Assembly: GCA_047630355.1 (NCBI GenBank)
Contig: JBLHXN010000147.1
Coordinates: 1-7,946 of the forward strand
Source: JANQUM01 sp047630355
GTDB taxonomy: Bacteria; Bacteroidota; Bacteroidia; Cytophagales; Spirosomataceae
DNA: 7,946 bases
Direction: 5' to 3'
The notes beneath the pieces are model-generated. The model had not been told where the DNA came from. It did not search any database and saw nothing but the letters and a program-made list of their open reading frames with translations. The position numbers were made by a program, and so were the translations under genes. This document shows positions 1-6,565 of this stretch, in pieces; position 1 is the first letter of the stretch, and each line of letters starts with the position of its first letter.

Positions 1-1
1 A

Positions 2-2086
2 CGTCGTACAAGCCCTAATGCCATGTCTTACCTGAACTCTGGCTATATCTTAAATGAAGATATTAACTCAGTAATTGCTGAATTAAACTCCACGATCAGC
101 CCAAAGTTGGCTAATAGCCTGATTGTTGGTTACACGGTCAATAACGAAGACCGAGCTTACATGGGGGGAAATTCAATATTCCCAACAATCGATATTTTAG
201 ATGGTAGCAACCGTACGTATATTTCGGCTGGTTTTGATCCGTTTACTCCAAATAACTTATTGAACTACAACACGTTCCAGTTATTTAATAACTTGACCTA
301 CTTTGCAGGAAAGCATACAGTTACTGCTGGTGTAGCTTTAGAGCGTTTCCAATCTAATAATTCGTTCTACGCTGCTTCAAACAGTGCGTACGTTTTCAAT
401 ACATTAGATGACTTCTACGCCGCTACAGATGCCTATTTGGCAAATCCAACAAATCCTGCTGCTCCAGTTAACGTAAATATTTTCCAGTATCGTTTTGATT
501 TTGCTGGTGGTTCTGCACCTCCATTGCAAGTAATGAAAGCATTTACTCCGGGAATCTACCTTCAGGATGAATTCCAAGTAAATCCTAATTTTAAACTATC
601 ACTTGGTTTACGTGTTGATGTGCCGATACTTTCACAGACTTCGCTTGAAAACACTGTTGTAACTGGCTTATCTTTCCGTGACGAAAACGGTGAAGCTACT
701 AAATATAACACAGGCGTACTACCAAGTGGCAACCCGCTTTGGTCGCCAAGAGTTGGATTTAACTGGGATGTAAAAGGTGATAAGACGCTACAAGTTCGTG
801 GTGGATCTGGAATCTTTACCGGACGTCCTCCGTTTGTGTGGTTGTCTAATCAAGTTGGAAACAATGGTATTTTAAGTGGTTTTACCCAATCACGTAACGC
901 CGCAATTCCGTTTACACTTGATCCAAGCCGCTTCCGCCCTGCTGGAGCAGACCCGTATGCAGCGAGTACATTCGACATTGCCGTTGCTGATCAGAATTAC
1001 AAGTTTCCACAAGTTTGGAAAACAGACGTTGCGGTTGACGTAAAACTTCCGGGTGGTATTATTGCAACTGGAGAAGCCATCTTCAACCAAAACTTAAACT
1101 CGGTTCAGTACATCAATGCAAACCTTGCAGAGCCTACTCAGACTTTTACGGGGCCTGATAATCGCCCAAGATTTAACGGTGGTGCTAACAACCGAATTAA
1201 CCGTAATATTACCAACAACTTGGTGTTAAAATCTTCTAACAAAGGTTACGCATATACTCTGACAGGTAAATTAGAGCGACCTTTTTCAAATGGTCTTTAC
1301 CTAATGACTGCTTATAATTACGGTGTAGCAACAGACTTAACAAGTGCAGGTTCAATTGCATTCGGTTCATTTGCTGGAAACGAAATTTTAGCAAATCCTA
1401 ACCGCCCTGATTTAGCATTTTCTGATAATGAGCAACGTCACCGGGCAATAGCTTCGGCAAGTTATACACTGAATTACGGTGGTGAGTTAGGTGGTTCAAC
1501 CCAGTTTAGCCTTTTCTACGAAGGTCGTAACTTAGGTCGTTACAACTATACTTACGCAGGAGACATGAACGGTGATGGTTATTTCAATAATGACTTGTTG
1601 TACGTACCAAACAGTGCAAGTGAATTGACTTTCTTACCACTTACATCTGGTGGCAAAACGTTCTCACCTGAGCAACAAGTTTCTGCTTTCGACTCATTCA
1701 TTAATCAGGATCCTTACCTAAGTACAGTGCGTGGTCAGTACAGCGAGCGTAACGGAGGTATCGGGAAGTGGTACAATTCAGTTGACTTCAGTGTTATTCA
1801 AAACATTTTCTTTGATGCGGGTAACTCTAAGCACACGCTACAAGTTAGAGCTGATATAATAAATATTGGAAACCTAATTAATAACAGCTGGGGCGTATTA
1901 AAAGTAGTTAACAACGACCGTCCGTTAGCTTCTGCTGGTACGTCTGCCAATGGTACACCTCAGTACCGACTTGCTACTCAGCAGATTAACGGCGAAACGC
2001 AATTGTTGCGTGACACGTTTATTCCTGCAATTAGTACTGGTTCAGTTTGGCAAGCACAATTGGGTGTTCGTTATATCTTTAACTAA
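2..2086 (+). CDS. Oar-like TonB-dependent outer-membrane receptor, C-terminal part (5' truncated)
   Basis: The frame is already open at position 2 and runs 7 codons before the first ATG at position 23, so that ATG is most likely internal and the gene begins outside the window. About 694 residues are visible, ending at TAA (2084-2086). The protein is rich in alternating aromatic/polar stretches, Asn, Tyr and Gly, as expected of a TonB receptor beta-barrel. It matches the Oar-like class in several places: a 'YLQDEFQVNPNFKLSLGLRVD' type strand pair near residue 180 (counted from the ATG), 'WSPRVGFNWDV' near 240, a DxNxDG calcium-like loop in 'AGDMNGDGYFNNDLLYVP' near 513, and a closing strand 'WQAQLGVRYIFN'. 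Family members usually exceed 1000 residues, with an N-terminal carboxypeptidase-regulatory-like domain and plug; both would lie upstream here. The substrate is unknown: the family is linked to outer-membrane transport or adhesion, and nothing here points to B12. It is convergent with the B12 unit and has its own terminator. Confidence 0.9.
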   Translation, partial: RRTSPNAMSYLNSGYILNEDINSVIAELNSTISPKLANSLIVGYTVNNEDRAYMGGNSIFPTIDILDGSNRTYISAGFDPFTPNNLLNYNTFQLFNNLTYFAGKHTVTAGVALERFQSNNSFYAASNSAYVFNTLDDFYAATDAYLANPTNPAAPVNVNIFQYRFDFAGGSAPPLQVMKAFTPGIYLQDEFQVNPNFKLSLGLRVDVPILSQTSLENTVVTGLSFRDENGEATKYNTGVLPSGNPLWSPRVGFNWDVKGDKTLQVRGGSGIFTGRPPFVWLSNQVGNNGILSGFTQSRNAAIPFTLDPSRFRPAGADPYAASTFDIAVADQNYKFPQVWKTDVAVDVKLPGGIIATGEAIFNQNLNSVQYINANLAEPTQTFTGPDNRPRFNGGANNRINRNITNNLVLKSSNKGYAYTLTGKLERPFSNGLYLMTAYNYGVATDLTSAGSIAFGSFAGNEILANPNRPDLAFSDNEQRHRAIASASYTLNYGGELGGSTQFSLFYEGRNLGRYNYTYAGDMNGDGYFNNDLLYVPNSASELTFLPLTSGGKTFSPEQQVSAFDSFINQDPYLSTVRGQYSERNGGIGKWYNSVDFSVIQNIFFDAGNSKHTLQVRADIINIGNLINNSWGVLKVVNNDRPLASAGTSANGTPQYRLATQQINGETQLLRDTFIPAISTGSVWQAQLGVRYIFN

Positions 2087-2152
2087 TCGAAATAACGCAG
2101 ACTATCTCATCATTCCTGAAATTGTGAGTGAACTGTGCCGCTTAATTTGACT

Positions 2153-2189
2153 AAAGAGTCCTGCTTATAAAGCAGGACTCTTTGTTTTT
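2153..2189 (+). terminator. Intrinsic terminator of the Oar-like receptor gene
   Basis: A perfect 14-bp inverted repeat pairs AAAGAGTCCTGCTT (2153-2166) with AAGCAGGACTCTTT (2170-2183) around a 3-nt ATA loop, followed by GTTTTT (2184-2189). It lies 66 nt after the receptor stop codon. The flanking A and T runs could also let it act on the opposite strand. Confidence 0.9.
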
Positions 2190-2470
2190 ACAGCGATTGG
2201 AATTAACTCGGGAGGTAAATTTGAGTGTGAATAAGCAAGTTAAGTTACCACGAACTAAAGGCAGTAAATAAATCAAATTTAGCTCAAAGTTGACTTTGTA
2301 CAGCTCGGTTAATACTGTACCAATATTCAATTAATTACTCCCGACGAAAGCCAAAAGGCGGTTAAAAGTATCCCTGATTTCATTCAGTGGGTTGACTTTG
2401 TAAATTCTTGCAGAATGCTAACGATACACCGTGAAGTTAGATGGTGAAGCTCAACCTTAGGGAATAAACA
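2190..2470. other. Intergenic region without a convincing gene
   Basis: This stretch lies between the two convergent terminator hairpins. I find no RNA gene and no ORF with a believable start. It holds a 12-bp direct repeat, GTTGACTTTGTA, at 2289-2300 and 2391-2402. The first copy sits within a small inverted repeat (CAAAGT-TG-ACTTTG, 2285-2298) and abuts another (GTACAG 2298-2303 with CTGTAC 2315-2320). A 44-codon open frame on the plus strand (2313-2447) has no start codon before its late ATG and resembles nothing I recognise. A TTG-started 16-codon frame lies downstream of GGGAGG near 2210, and I do not call it. The region could be a decayed gene or simply spacer. Confidence 0.5.
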
Positions 2471-2520
2471 TCAAATATAAGGGCAGTACCTCAATGAAGT
2501 ACTGCCCTTATACTATTTGA
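2471..2520 (-). terminator. Hairpin terminator at the end of the B12 uptake unit
   Basis: TATAAGGGCAGTAC (2476-2489) pairs perfectly over 14 bp with GTACTGCCCTTATA (2499-2512) around a 9-nt loop. An alternative lower stem, TCAAATA (2471-2477) with TATTTGA (2514-2520), extends it with a 3-nt bulge. It lies 10 nt past the stop of the DUF6580 gene, where a minus-strand terminator is expected. The trailing sequence on the minus strand is only moderately T-rich (TTATATTTGATG), so it may be a weak terminator or a 3'-end stabilising hairpin. It could work in both directions. Confidence 0.7.
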
Positions 2521-2530
2521 TTGAGTCTGA

Positions 2531-3109
2531 TTACGCAGTTTGTAAACTGCTGACCTTGCTTTTGCTAAATTCGTAAATTCCGAACAAAAACGTGCCGTAA
2601 ACTGCTGTTCCTAAGAAGAAGTTCTTTGCAAAAGGCATACCCTGAGCGTAGCACTGAATTAGTCCGGCGAAGTCTCTCGAAAGGGGCAGTCCTGTTATGA
2701 TATTCAATCCACCTCCCGCCCAAACTACAAAGTCAAGCACGAGCCAAAAGAGGAGCGTTGAAGCAACTGATGAAACCAGAATATTTTTAACGCTTACTTT
2801 CCGAAACAAGAAACTGCCGATAAGTATAATCCCTGCCATAACGGCGTAAGTATAATACCAACCGTCATAAATCAGGCCGTATTTACCTTCGTAGATATAG
2901 CCGTTTATTACCAAATCCGACACAAAAAGCAGTACCAATGGCAAAATGTACGCCCACCATTTACGGTTGAAGTACGCTCCGGCAAACAAGCAAATTGCTC
3001 CAACGGGCGTGTAAATGCGGAACGAGTTACCATCTCCGGCTAAAAATACTCGGAATGCTACCATGGCGAGTATTAATAATGCAATAAAGCCTATCTTTTT
3101 GTAATTCAT
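2531..3109 (-). CDS. DUF6580-family integral membrane protein, putative transport protein linked to B12 uptake
   Basis: This 192-residue, very hydrophobic protein has about six predicted membrane segments, near residues 6-24, 33-47, 51-71, 85-103, 110-131 and 162-181. Its conserved features fit what I know as DUF6580: 'YTPVGAICLFAGAYF' (33-47), 'LVLLFVSDLV' (58-67), 'LDFVVWAGG' (125-133), 'FAGLIQCYAQGMPFAKN' (147-163) and a C-terminal 'FLFGIYEF'. The family has no established function that I know of and is annotated only as a putative transporter. Its length and topology resemble the substrate-binding S components of ECF vitamin transporters; that comparison is inference. The ATG at 3109 is preceded by AGGAG (3113-3117) only 3 nt away, an unusually clear ribosome site for this window. 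It begins 41 nt after the BtuB-like receptor stop with no terminator between, so it probably shares the riboswitch-controlled transcript. A role at the inner membrane in cobalamin or precursor uptake is the natural hypothesis. Confidence 0.8.
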   Translation of the reverse strand: MNYKKIGFIALLILAMVAFRVFLAGDGNSFRIYTPVGAICLFAGAYFNRKWWAYILPLVLLFVSDLVINGYIYEGKYGLIYDGWYYTYAVMAGIILIGSFLFRKVSVKNILVSSVASTLLFWLVLDFVVWAGGGLNIITGLPLSRDFAGLIQCYAQGMPFAKNFFLGTAVYGTFLFGIYEFSKSKVSSLQTA

Positions 3110-3150
3110 TTTCTCCTAATATTTAATAAATACCACGCAAAATTAGGTCT

Positions 3151-5103
3151 TTAAAACCTAACCAACGCATTTACCGAAAAATTTCTCGGTAATGAGTTGT
3201 AGCCATATACTTCAAAATAGCTCTGATCTAATAAGTTATTAACGGTAAGACCAACTTTTAAGTTTTTAGTAACATTATATGATGTTACTAAATTCAGCAG
3301 CGTGAAAGCTTTTAAATCAACGGTTTCTGAGGCAAAGGTTTCAGAGTTGAAGAATCTATCCTGACGCTTTGACTGGTATTGTACGTTACCGTTAAGCGTA
3401 AGCTTCTGAATCGGGCTGAACGTGAGTCCGGCGTTGACAACTGTACGGGGGCGACGCAAAAAGTTATTATTATCAACTGTTTCGTTGGTGGCATCAACAA
3501 TAGTTTTTGCCGAAAGAATTTGCGTAATATTTCCGTAAATCTGAAGTTTTTCAAAACGCTTTTTCAATTCTATTTCTAATCCACTTTCGGTCTGTTCATC
3601 TAAGTTGGTATAAAGCCCGAACGGAGCGACGTTTGTTGACTTGAAGAAGAAGAGATTTTGGGTATTACGAGTGAAAAAAGTCGTTGCGAAATCTAGCGAA
3701 TTGCTCAGTTTGTACTCAAAACCTAAGTCAAACGTTAAGGCTTCCTGTGGCTGTAATTCTTTGTTTCCGTATTCAGAAAATACTTGGTAAAGCGACGGGT
3801 TCTTGTAACTCTTGGCAAATACACCGAATACTTTAAATCCCCCTTTGTTGAAATACGGATTTACCGAATACGAATAATTTGTTCCGTAAATAGAATTCTG
3901 GTTCAACCGGCTTCCTACTTCGATTCCAAAACTGTTTACACTATAATTAGCCGTAAAATAACCGCTAATATTAGTCAGGTTTGAAAGTTCGTCGGTAAGT
4001 TCAGGTGAAACAAACTCTCCGAAACTACTGACCGAACGAAACGTTTGACTTGTTGCAATACGTTGATAATCAACTCCTAAAAGCAAGTTGAAGTTACTCG
4101 CAAGGTTTAGGTTTGTGTAAACTTCCAGAAAATCATTTGCCGAACCGAACGTAGAAAAACTATACTTACTGAAGGCACTTGCTGGAACGTCTGTAGAGTC
4201 ATTTTCGTAAGTACGCTCAGTATTGATGCGGTTGTAAGACAAATTCACCAAACCTTTGTCAAACGTATAATCGGCACCGAACCCAATTTGTAAATTATTT
4301 GATTCAGCGGTATTGTCGCGGTCATCCGTGAATGCTGAGGCGTCTAAATCAGCTTGGTACGAAGCAAATCGTAGATTACTGTAAACCGAAACGTTCTTTC
4401 CGATCGTCTTTCTCAAGTCGAGATTCACCGCATCGCGATTAAAACCGTCTTTTTCAAATTCACTAGCTGAACTCGTTGCGGGAATTGCCGCCGCGGAGAT
4501 TCCGCCAACAGATTGCTTATTGTAAGCCGCCTGATACGTAAAACCGTTTTGAGTGCCGGCTAAGTTAATTCCTGCTCTCAGGTTATTAAAGCTGCCGTAA
4601 GATGCGTTTGCTGTACCCGAAATTGGTTTATTGGGCGAAACGCGAGTAACGATATTAATCACACCACCCACAGCATCGGAACCGTAAACCACGGATTGAC
4701 CACCTCGCATAATCTCAATTCGTTCGATCTGACTAAGGCTGATATTGTTCAAGTCAAAAGTCTGATCAATGTCGGAACCGTCAGAAACGGGAATTCCGTT
4801 CAGTAAAATTAGTACAAGGCCGCGTGAAGCACCCCGGAAATAAACCGTTTGAACGCTACCGCTGGTTTGCGTAGCTCCGTTGATGACAACCCCGGTTTGT
4901 TGACTCAATAGCTGAGGTAATGATAAATGAAGGTTTGACTTGATGACCGAGTCAGAGATGTAGGTTCCTGCTGTATTGAGCGTGGAAATGGATTTACGTC
5001 CCGAAAGTTTTCCGGTAACTTCGACTTCGTCGAGTTCGGTTTGGGCAAAAGAAGTGTTCAGAGCTGCGAATAGCAAGCAAGCTGAGACGAATAGAATTCG
5101 CAT
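3151..5103 (-). CDS. btuB: BtuB-like TonB-dependent receptor, probable cobalamin transporter
   Basis: This 650-residue protein is complete from ATG to TAA. Residues 1-20 form a Sec signal peptide (MRILF, hydrophobic core, SFA-QT cleavage near 20/21), followed by a possible TonB box 'ELDEVEVTG' (23-31). The plug domain spans about 40-154, with 'LPQLLSQQTGVVINGA' (62-77), 'VYFRGASRG' (87-95), 'LILLNGIPVSDG' (98-109), 'IERIEIMRGGQSVVYGSDAV' (126-145) and 'GGVINIVTR' (146-154). The rest is a beta-barrel with 'PSLYQVFSEYGNKELQPQEA', a 'LTVNNLLDQSYFEVYGYNSL' strand and a terminal aromatic 'NALVRF'. There is no N-terminal carboxypeptidase-like domain, and the size fits BtuB/CirA-type receptors. A cobalamin riboswitch directly upstream indicates that the substrate is B12 or a related corrinoid, imported across the outer membrane with TonB energy. 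The leader just before the ATG is AT-rich with no Shine-Dalgarno, as is common in Bacteroidota. The substrate is inferred mainly from the riboswitch; receptors of this fold also import siderophores. Confidence 0.88.
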   Translation of the reverse strand: MRILFVSACLLFAALNTSFAQTELDEVEVTGKLSGRKSISTLNTAGTYISDSVIKSNLHLSLPQLLSQQTGVVINGATQTSGSVQTVYFRGASRGLVLILLNGIPVSDGSDIDQTFDLNNISLSQIERIEIMRGGQSVVYGSDAVGGVINIVTRVSPNKPISGTANASYGSFNNLRAGINLAGTQNGFTYQAAYNKQSVGGISAAAIPATSSASEFEKDGFNRDAVNLDLRKTIGKNVSVYSNLRFASYQADLDASAFTDDRDNTAESNNLQIGFGADYTFDKGLVNLSYNRINTERTYENDSTDVPASAFSKYSFSTFGSANDFLEVYTNLNLASNFNLLLGVDYQRIATSQTFRSVSSFGEFVSPELTDELSNLTNISGYFTANYSVNSFGIEVGSRLNQNSIYGTNYSYSVNPYFNKGGFKVFGVFAKSYKNPSLYQVFSEYGNKELQPQEALTFDLGFEYKLSNSLDFATTFFTRNTQNLFFFKSTNVAPFGLYTNLDEQTESGLEIELKKRFEKLQIYGNITQILSAKTIVDATNETVDNNNFLRRPRTVVNAGLTFSPIQKLTLNGNVQYQSKRQDRFFNSETFASETVDLKAFTLLNLVTSYNVTKNLKVGLTVNNLLDQSYFEVYGYNSLPRNFSVNALVRF

Positions 5104-5143
5104 AGAAATGGAGATAATAAAATGTTTAAATTAGCTATCGCTC

Positions 5144-5173
5144 GTTTGCTTTCATCCTTCGTAAAGCACAAAC
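5144..5173 (-). promoter_or_regulatory. Candidate expression-platform hairpin between riboswitch and btuB
   Basis: Read on the minus strand, GTTTG (5173-5169), a 2-nt TG bulge and CTTT (5166-5163) pair with AAAGCAAAC (5152-5144) around a loop that ends in AAGGATG. No T-run follows, so it does not look like an intrinsic terminator. It may act on translation or transcript stability, or place L13-like structure for the aptamer. The ATG in the loop opens a 6-codon frame (MKANER, stop at 5137-5135). Function is inferred only from position. Confidence 0.35.
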
Positions 5174-5182
5174 AAGAATAGT

Positions 5183-5357
5183 TTGAGGCAGGTCTCCTGA
5201 CTTGGTCCGTCATTATTGCCTTCCCGTTTTTAAACAGTGGCGTGTAGGAAAATGACTTTTATTGAACCTTACAGTTGCGAGGACAGCTCCCGATTTTCAC
5301 GGGATTCCCTATTAAGTAATATCGAACGCGAGTCGATAAAACACCTAAAACTGCCGC
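5183..5357 (-). promoter_or_regulatory. Cobalamin (B12) riboswitch aptamer
   Basis: Read on the minus strand, this region carries the conserved cobalamin riboswitch elements in order. A P1 5' strand GGCAG (5355-5351) precedes TTTTAGGTG. Next comes the core from GGGAATCCCG to CTGTAAGG (5309-5267), including CTGTCCTCGCAACTGTAAGG and a CCCG/CGGG hairpin with loop TGAAAAT. The B12 box GCCACTG lies at 5241-5235. The 3' element AAGTCAGGAGACCTGCC (5203-5187) ends in CTGCC, which pairs with the P1 5' strand. The aptamer senses cobalamin (adenosyl or other form not determined here), and binding normally lowers expression of downstream uptake genes. It lies 80 nt before the BtuB-like receptor start and should control both that gene and the DUF6580 gene. 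The gap to the upstream recA terminator is only about 25 nt, so the promoter must be squeezed in there or overlap it. Confidence 0.95.
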
Positions 5358-5382
5358 AAATATGCAGGTTTTATTTTGCATT

Positions 5383-5417
5383 AAAAAAAATACCCGCTAC
5401 TTATTTCTAAGTAACGG
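5383..5417 (-). terminator. Intrinsic terminator of recA
   Basis: On the minus strand CCCGTTACTTA (5417-5407 and flanking TA) pairs with TAAGTAGCGGG (5403-5393) through a GAAA tetraloop and one T-G wobble, followed by TA and a run of eight T (5390-5383). It lies about 30 nt past the recA stop codon. It should insulate the B12 riboswitch transcript from recA read-through. Confidence 0.92.
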
Positions 5418-5446
5418 GCATTTTAATAAACTCTCAAAAGAAATTT

Positions 5447-6505
5447 TTACTTATCTTCTTCTTCTTTCCCATCCGTTGCGGCGATTGCTCCTTCCATGAG
5501 GGCATCGGCGTTACCGGACACGTGATCACGAACTTTCTTTTCAATTTCCGCCATCAATTCCGGCGTATCTTTGATAAGGTTCTTAACTGAATCACGACCT
5601 TGACCTAAACGCTCGGTTCCGTAAGAGAACCACGAACCAGATTTCTTCACGATATCCAAATCAACGGCAAGGTCAAGCACTTCCCCGGCTTTCGAAATTC
5701 CTTCACCGTACATAATGTCAAACTCAACCACTTTAAACGGAGGAGCAACTTTGTTCTTTACTACTTTTACGCGGGTACGGTTACCGATTACCTCCGAGTT
5801 GCTATCCTTAATCTGCGTACTACGGCGAATGTCAATCCGAACCGAAGCATAAAATTTAAGAGCATTACCACCGGTAGTTGTTTCGGGACTTCCGAACATC
5901 ACACCAATTTTCTCACGCAACTGATTAATGAAAATACAGCAACAGCCAGTCTTATTAATTGTTCCGGTAAGTTTCCGCAATGCCTGCGACATCAAACGAG
6001 CCTGAAGACCCATTTTGCTGTCTCCCATATCGCCTTCTAATTCAGCCTTGGGAACCAAAGCAGCTACGGAGTCAATCACGATAATATCAACCGCTCCTGA
6101 GCTAATCAGGTGTTCAGCGATTTCGAGTGCTTGCTCACCATAATCAGGTTGTGAGATTAACAGGCTTTTAGTGTCGATGCCTAATTTCTCGGCGTAAAGA
6201 CGGTCAAATGCGTGCTCAGCATCTATGAAGGCAGCAATACCGCCTGCCTTTTGTGCTTCCGCAATTGCGTGCATCGCAAGCGTGGTTTTACCGGATGATT
6301 CTGGTCCGTATATTTCCACAACCCGACCTTTCGGAAAACCTCCGATGCCGAGGGCAAGATCTACCCCAAGTGAACCCGTAGAAATTACGGGAACATCCAT
6401 GACGCTTTGGTCGCTGAGACGCATTACGGTGCCTTTACCGTAAGCCTTATCAAGTTTTGCAATAGTTGTTTCTAAAATTTTTAGCTTTTCTTTATTATCT
6501 GCCAT
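5447..6505 (-). CDS. recA: RecA recombinase
   Basis: This complete 352-residue protein is close to the usual RecA length. RecA is an ATP-dependent strand-exchange protein that forms filaments on single-stranded DNA for recombinational repair and drives LexA-type self-cleavage where an SOS system exists. Visible features are the N-terminal helix, Walker A GPESSGKT (67-74, Lys73), the catalytic Glu97 in 'FIDAEHAF', Walker B 'IIVIDS' (141-146), loop L1 region 'EGDMGDSKMGLQAR' (157-170), 'INQLREKIGVMFGSPETTTG' (193-212, containing L2 and Gln195), and an acidic tail 'DGKEEEDK'. All key residues are intact. The 'GCCCIF' cysteine run (187-192) is, as I recall, normal for Bacteroidota RecA. The ATG at 6505 gives the expected MADNKEKLK start and has no Shine-Dalgarno. 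I see no clear SOS operator or consensus promoter in the 60 nt upstream. There is no terminator between the glycosyltransferase gene and recA, so read-through is possible. Confidence 0.99.
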   Translation of the reverse strand: MADNKEKLKILETTIAKLDKAYGKGTVMRLSDQSVMDVPVISTGSLGVDLALGIGGFPKGRVVEIYGPESSGKTTLAMHAIAEAQKAGGIAAFIDAEHAFDRLYAEKLGIDTKSLLISQPDYGEQALEIAEHLISSGAVDIIVIDSVAALVPKAELEGDMGDSKMGLQARLMSQALRKLTGTINKTGCCCIFINQLREKIGVMFGSPETTTGGNALKFYASVRIDIRRSTQIKDSNSEVIGNRTRVKVVKNKVAPPFKVVEFDIMYGEGISKAGEVLDLAVDLDIVKKSGSWFSYGTERLGQGRDSVKNLIKDTPELMAEIEKKVRDHVSGNADALMEGAIAATDGKEEEDK

Positions 6506-6565
6506 AAGAACAAATATGAGTTGTTTTTTTGATGATTTTTAACATATAAAGATACAAAAAAAAGA

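Noticed and set aside
23..25. ATG at position 23 as the start of the Oar-like receptor gene.
   Set aside because: The frame is open upstream to the window edge with receptor-like sequence, and the protein lacks a signal peptide and plug, so this Met is internal.
1558..1600. DxNxDG calcium-binding-like loop in the Oar-like receptor as evidence of a separate dockerin or EF-hand domain.
   Set aside because: This loop is a recurrent part of the Oar-like barrel and stands alone, without the paired repeats of a dockerin.
2209..2270. GGGAGG followed by a TTG-started 16-codon frame in the intergenic region.
   Set aside because: It is too short, has a rare start codon and no recognisable product, and Shine-Dalgarno use is weak in this lineage.
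3312..3984. Several 66-80 codon open frames overlapping the BtuB-like receptor gene in other frames.
   Set aside because: They are embedded in a well-supported 650-codon gene, have no recognisable domains and no independent start signals.
5357..5364. Octamer CATATTTG (minus strand) occurs just upstream of both the riboswitch (5357-5364) and recA (6511-6518), resembling the Bacteroidota -7 element TAnnTTTG.
   Set aside because: It misses the first consensus base, neither copy has a clear TTTG -33 element at the right distance, and the implied start sites fall at the P1 stem or almost on the recA ATG. Not strong enough to call a promoter.
5936..5944. Three consecutive cysteines in RecA (residues 188-190).
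   Set aside because: Unusual compared with proteobacterial RecA, but as I recall common in Bacteroidota RecA, so not a novelty.
6225..6443. Open frame of 72 codons on the plus strand inside recA.
   Set aside because: It lies wholly antisense to a highly conserved gene, shows no family resemblance and is Pro/Arg/Ser-rich, as expected from complementing recA codons.
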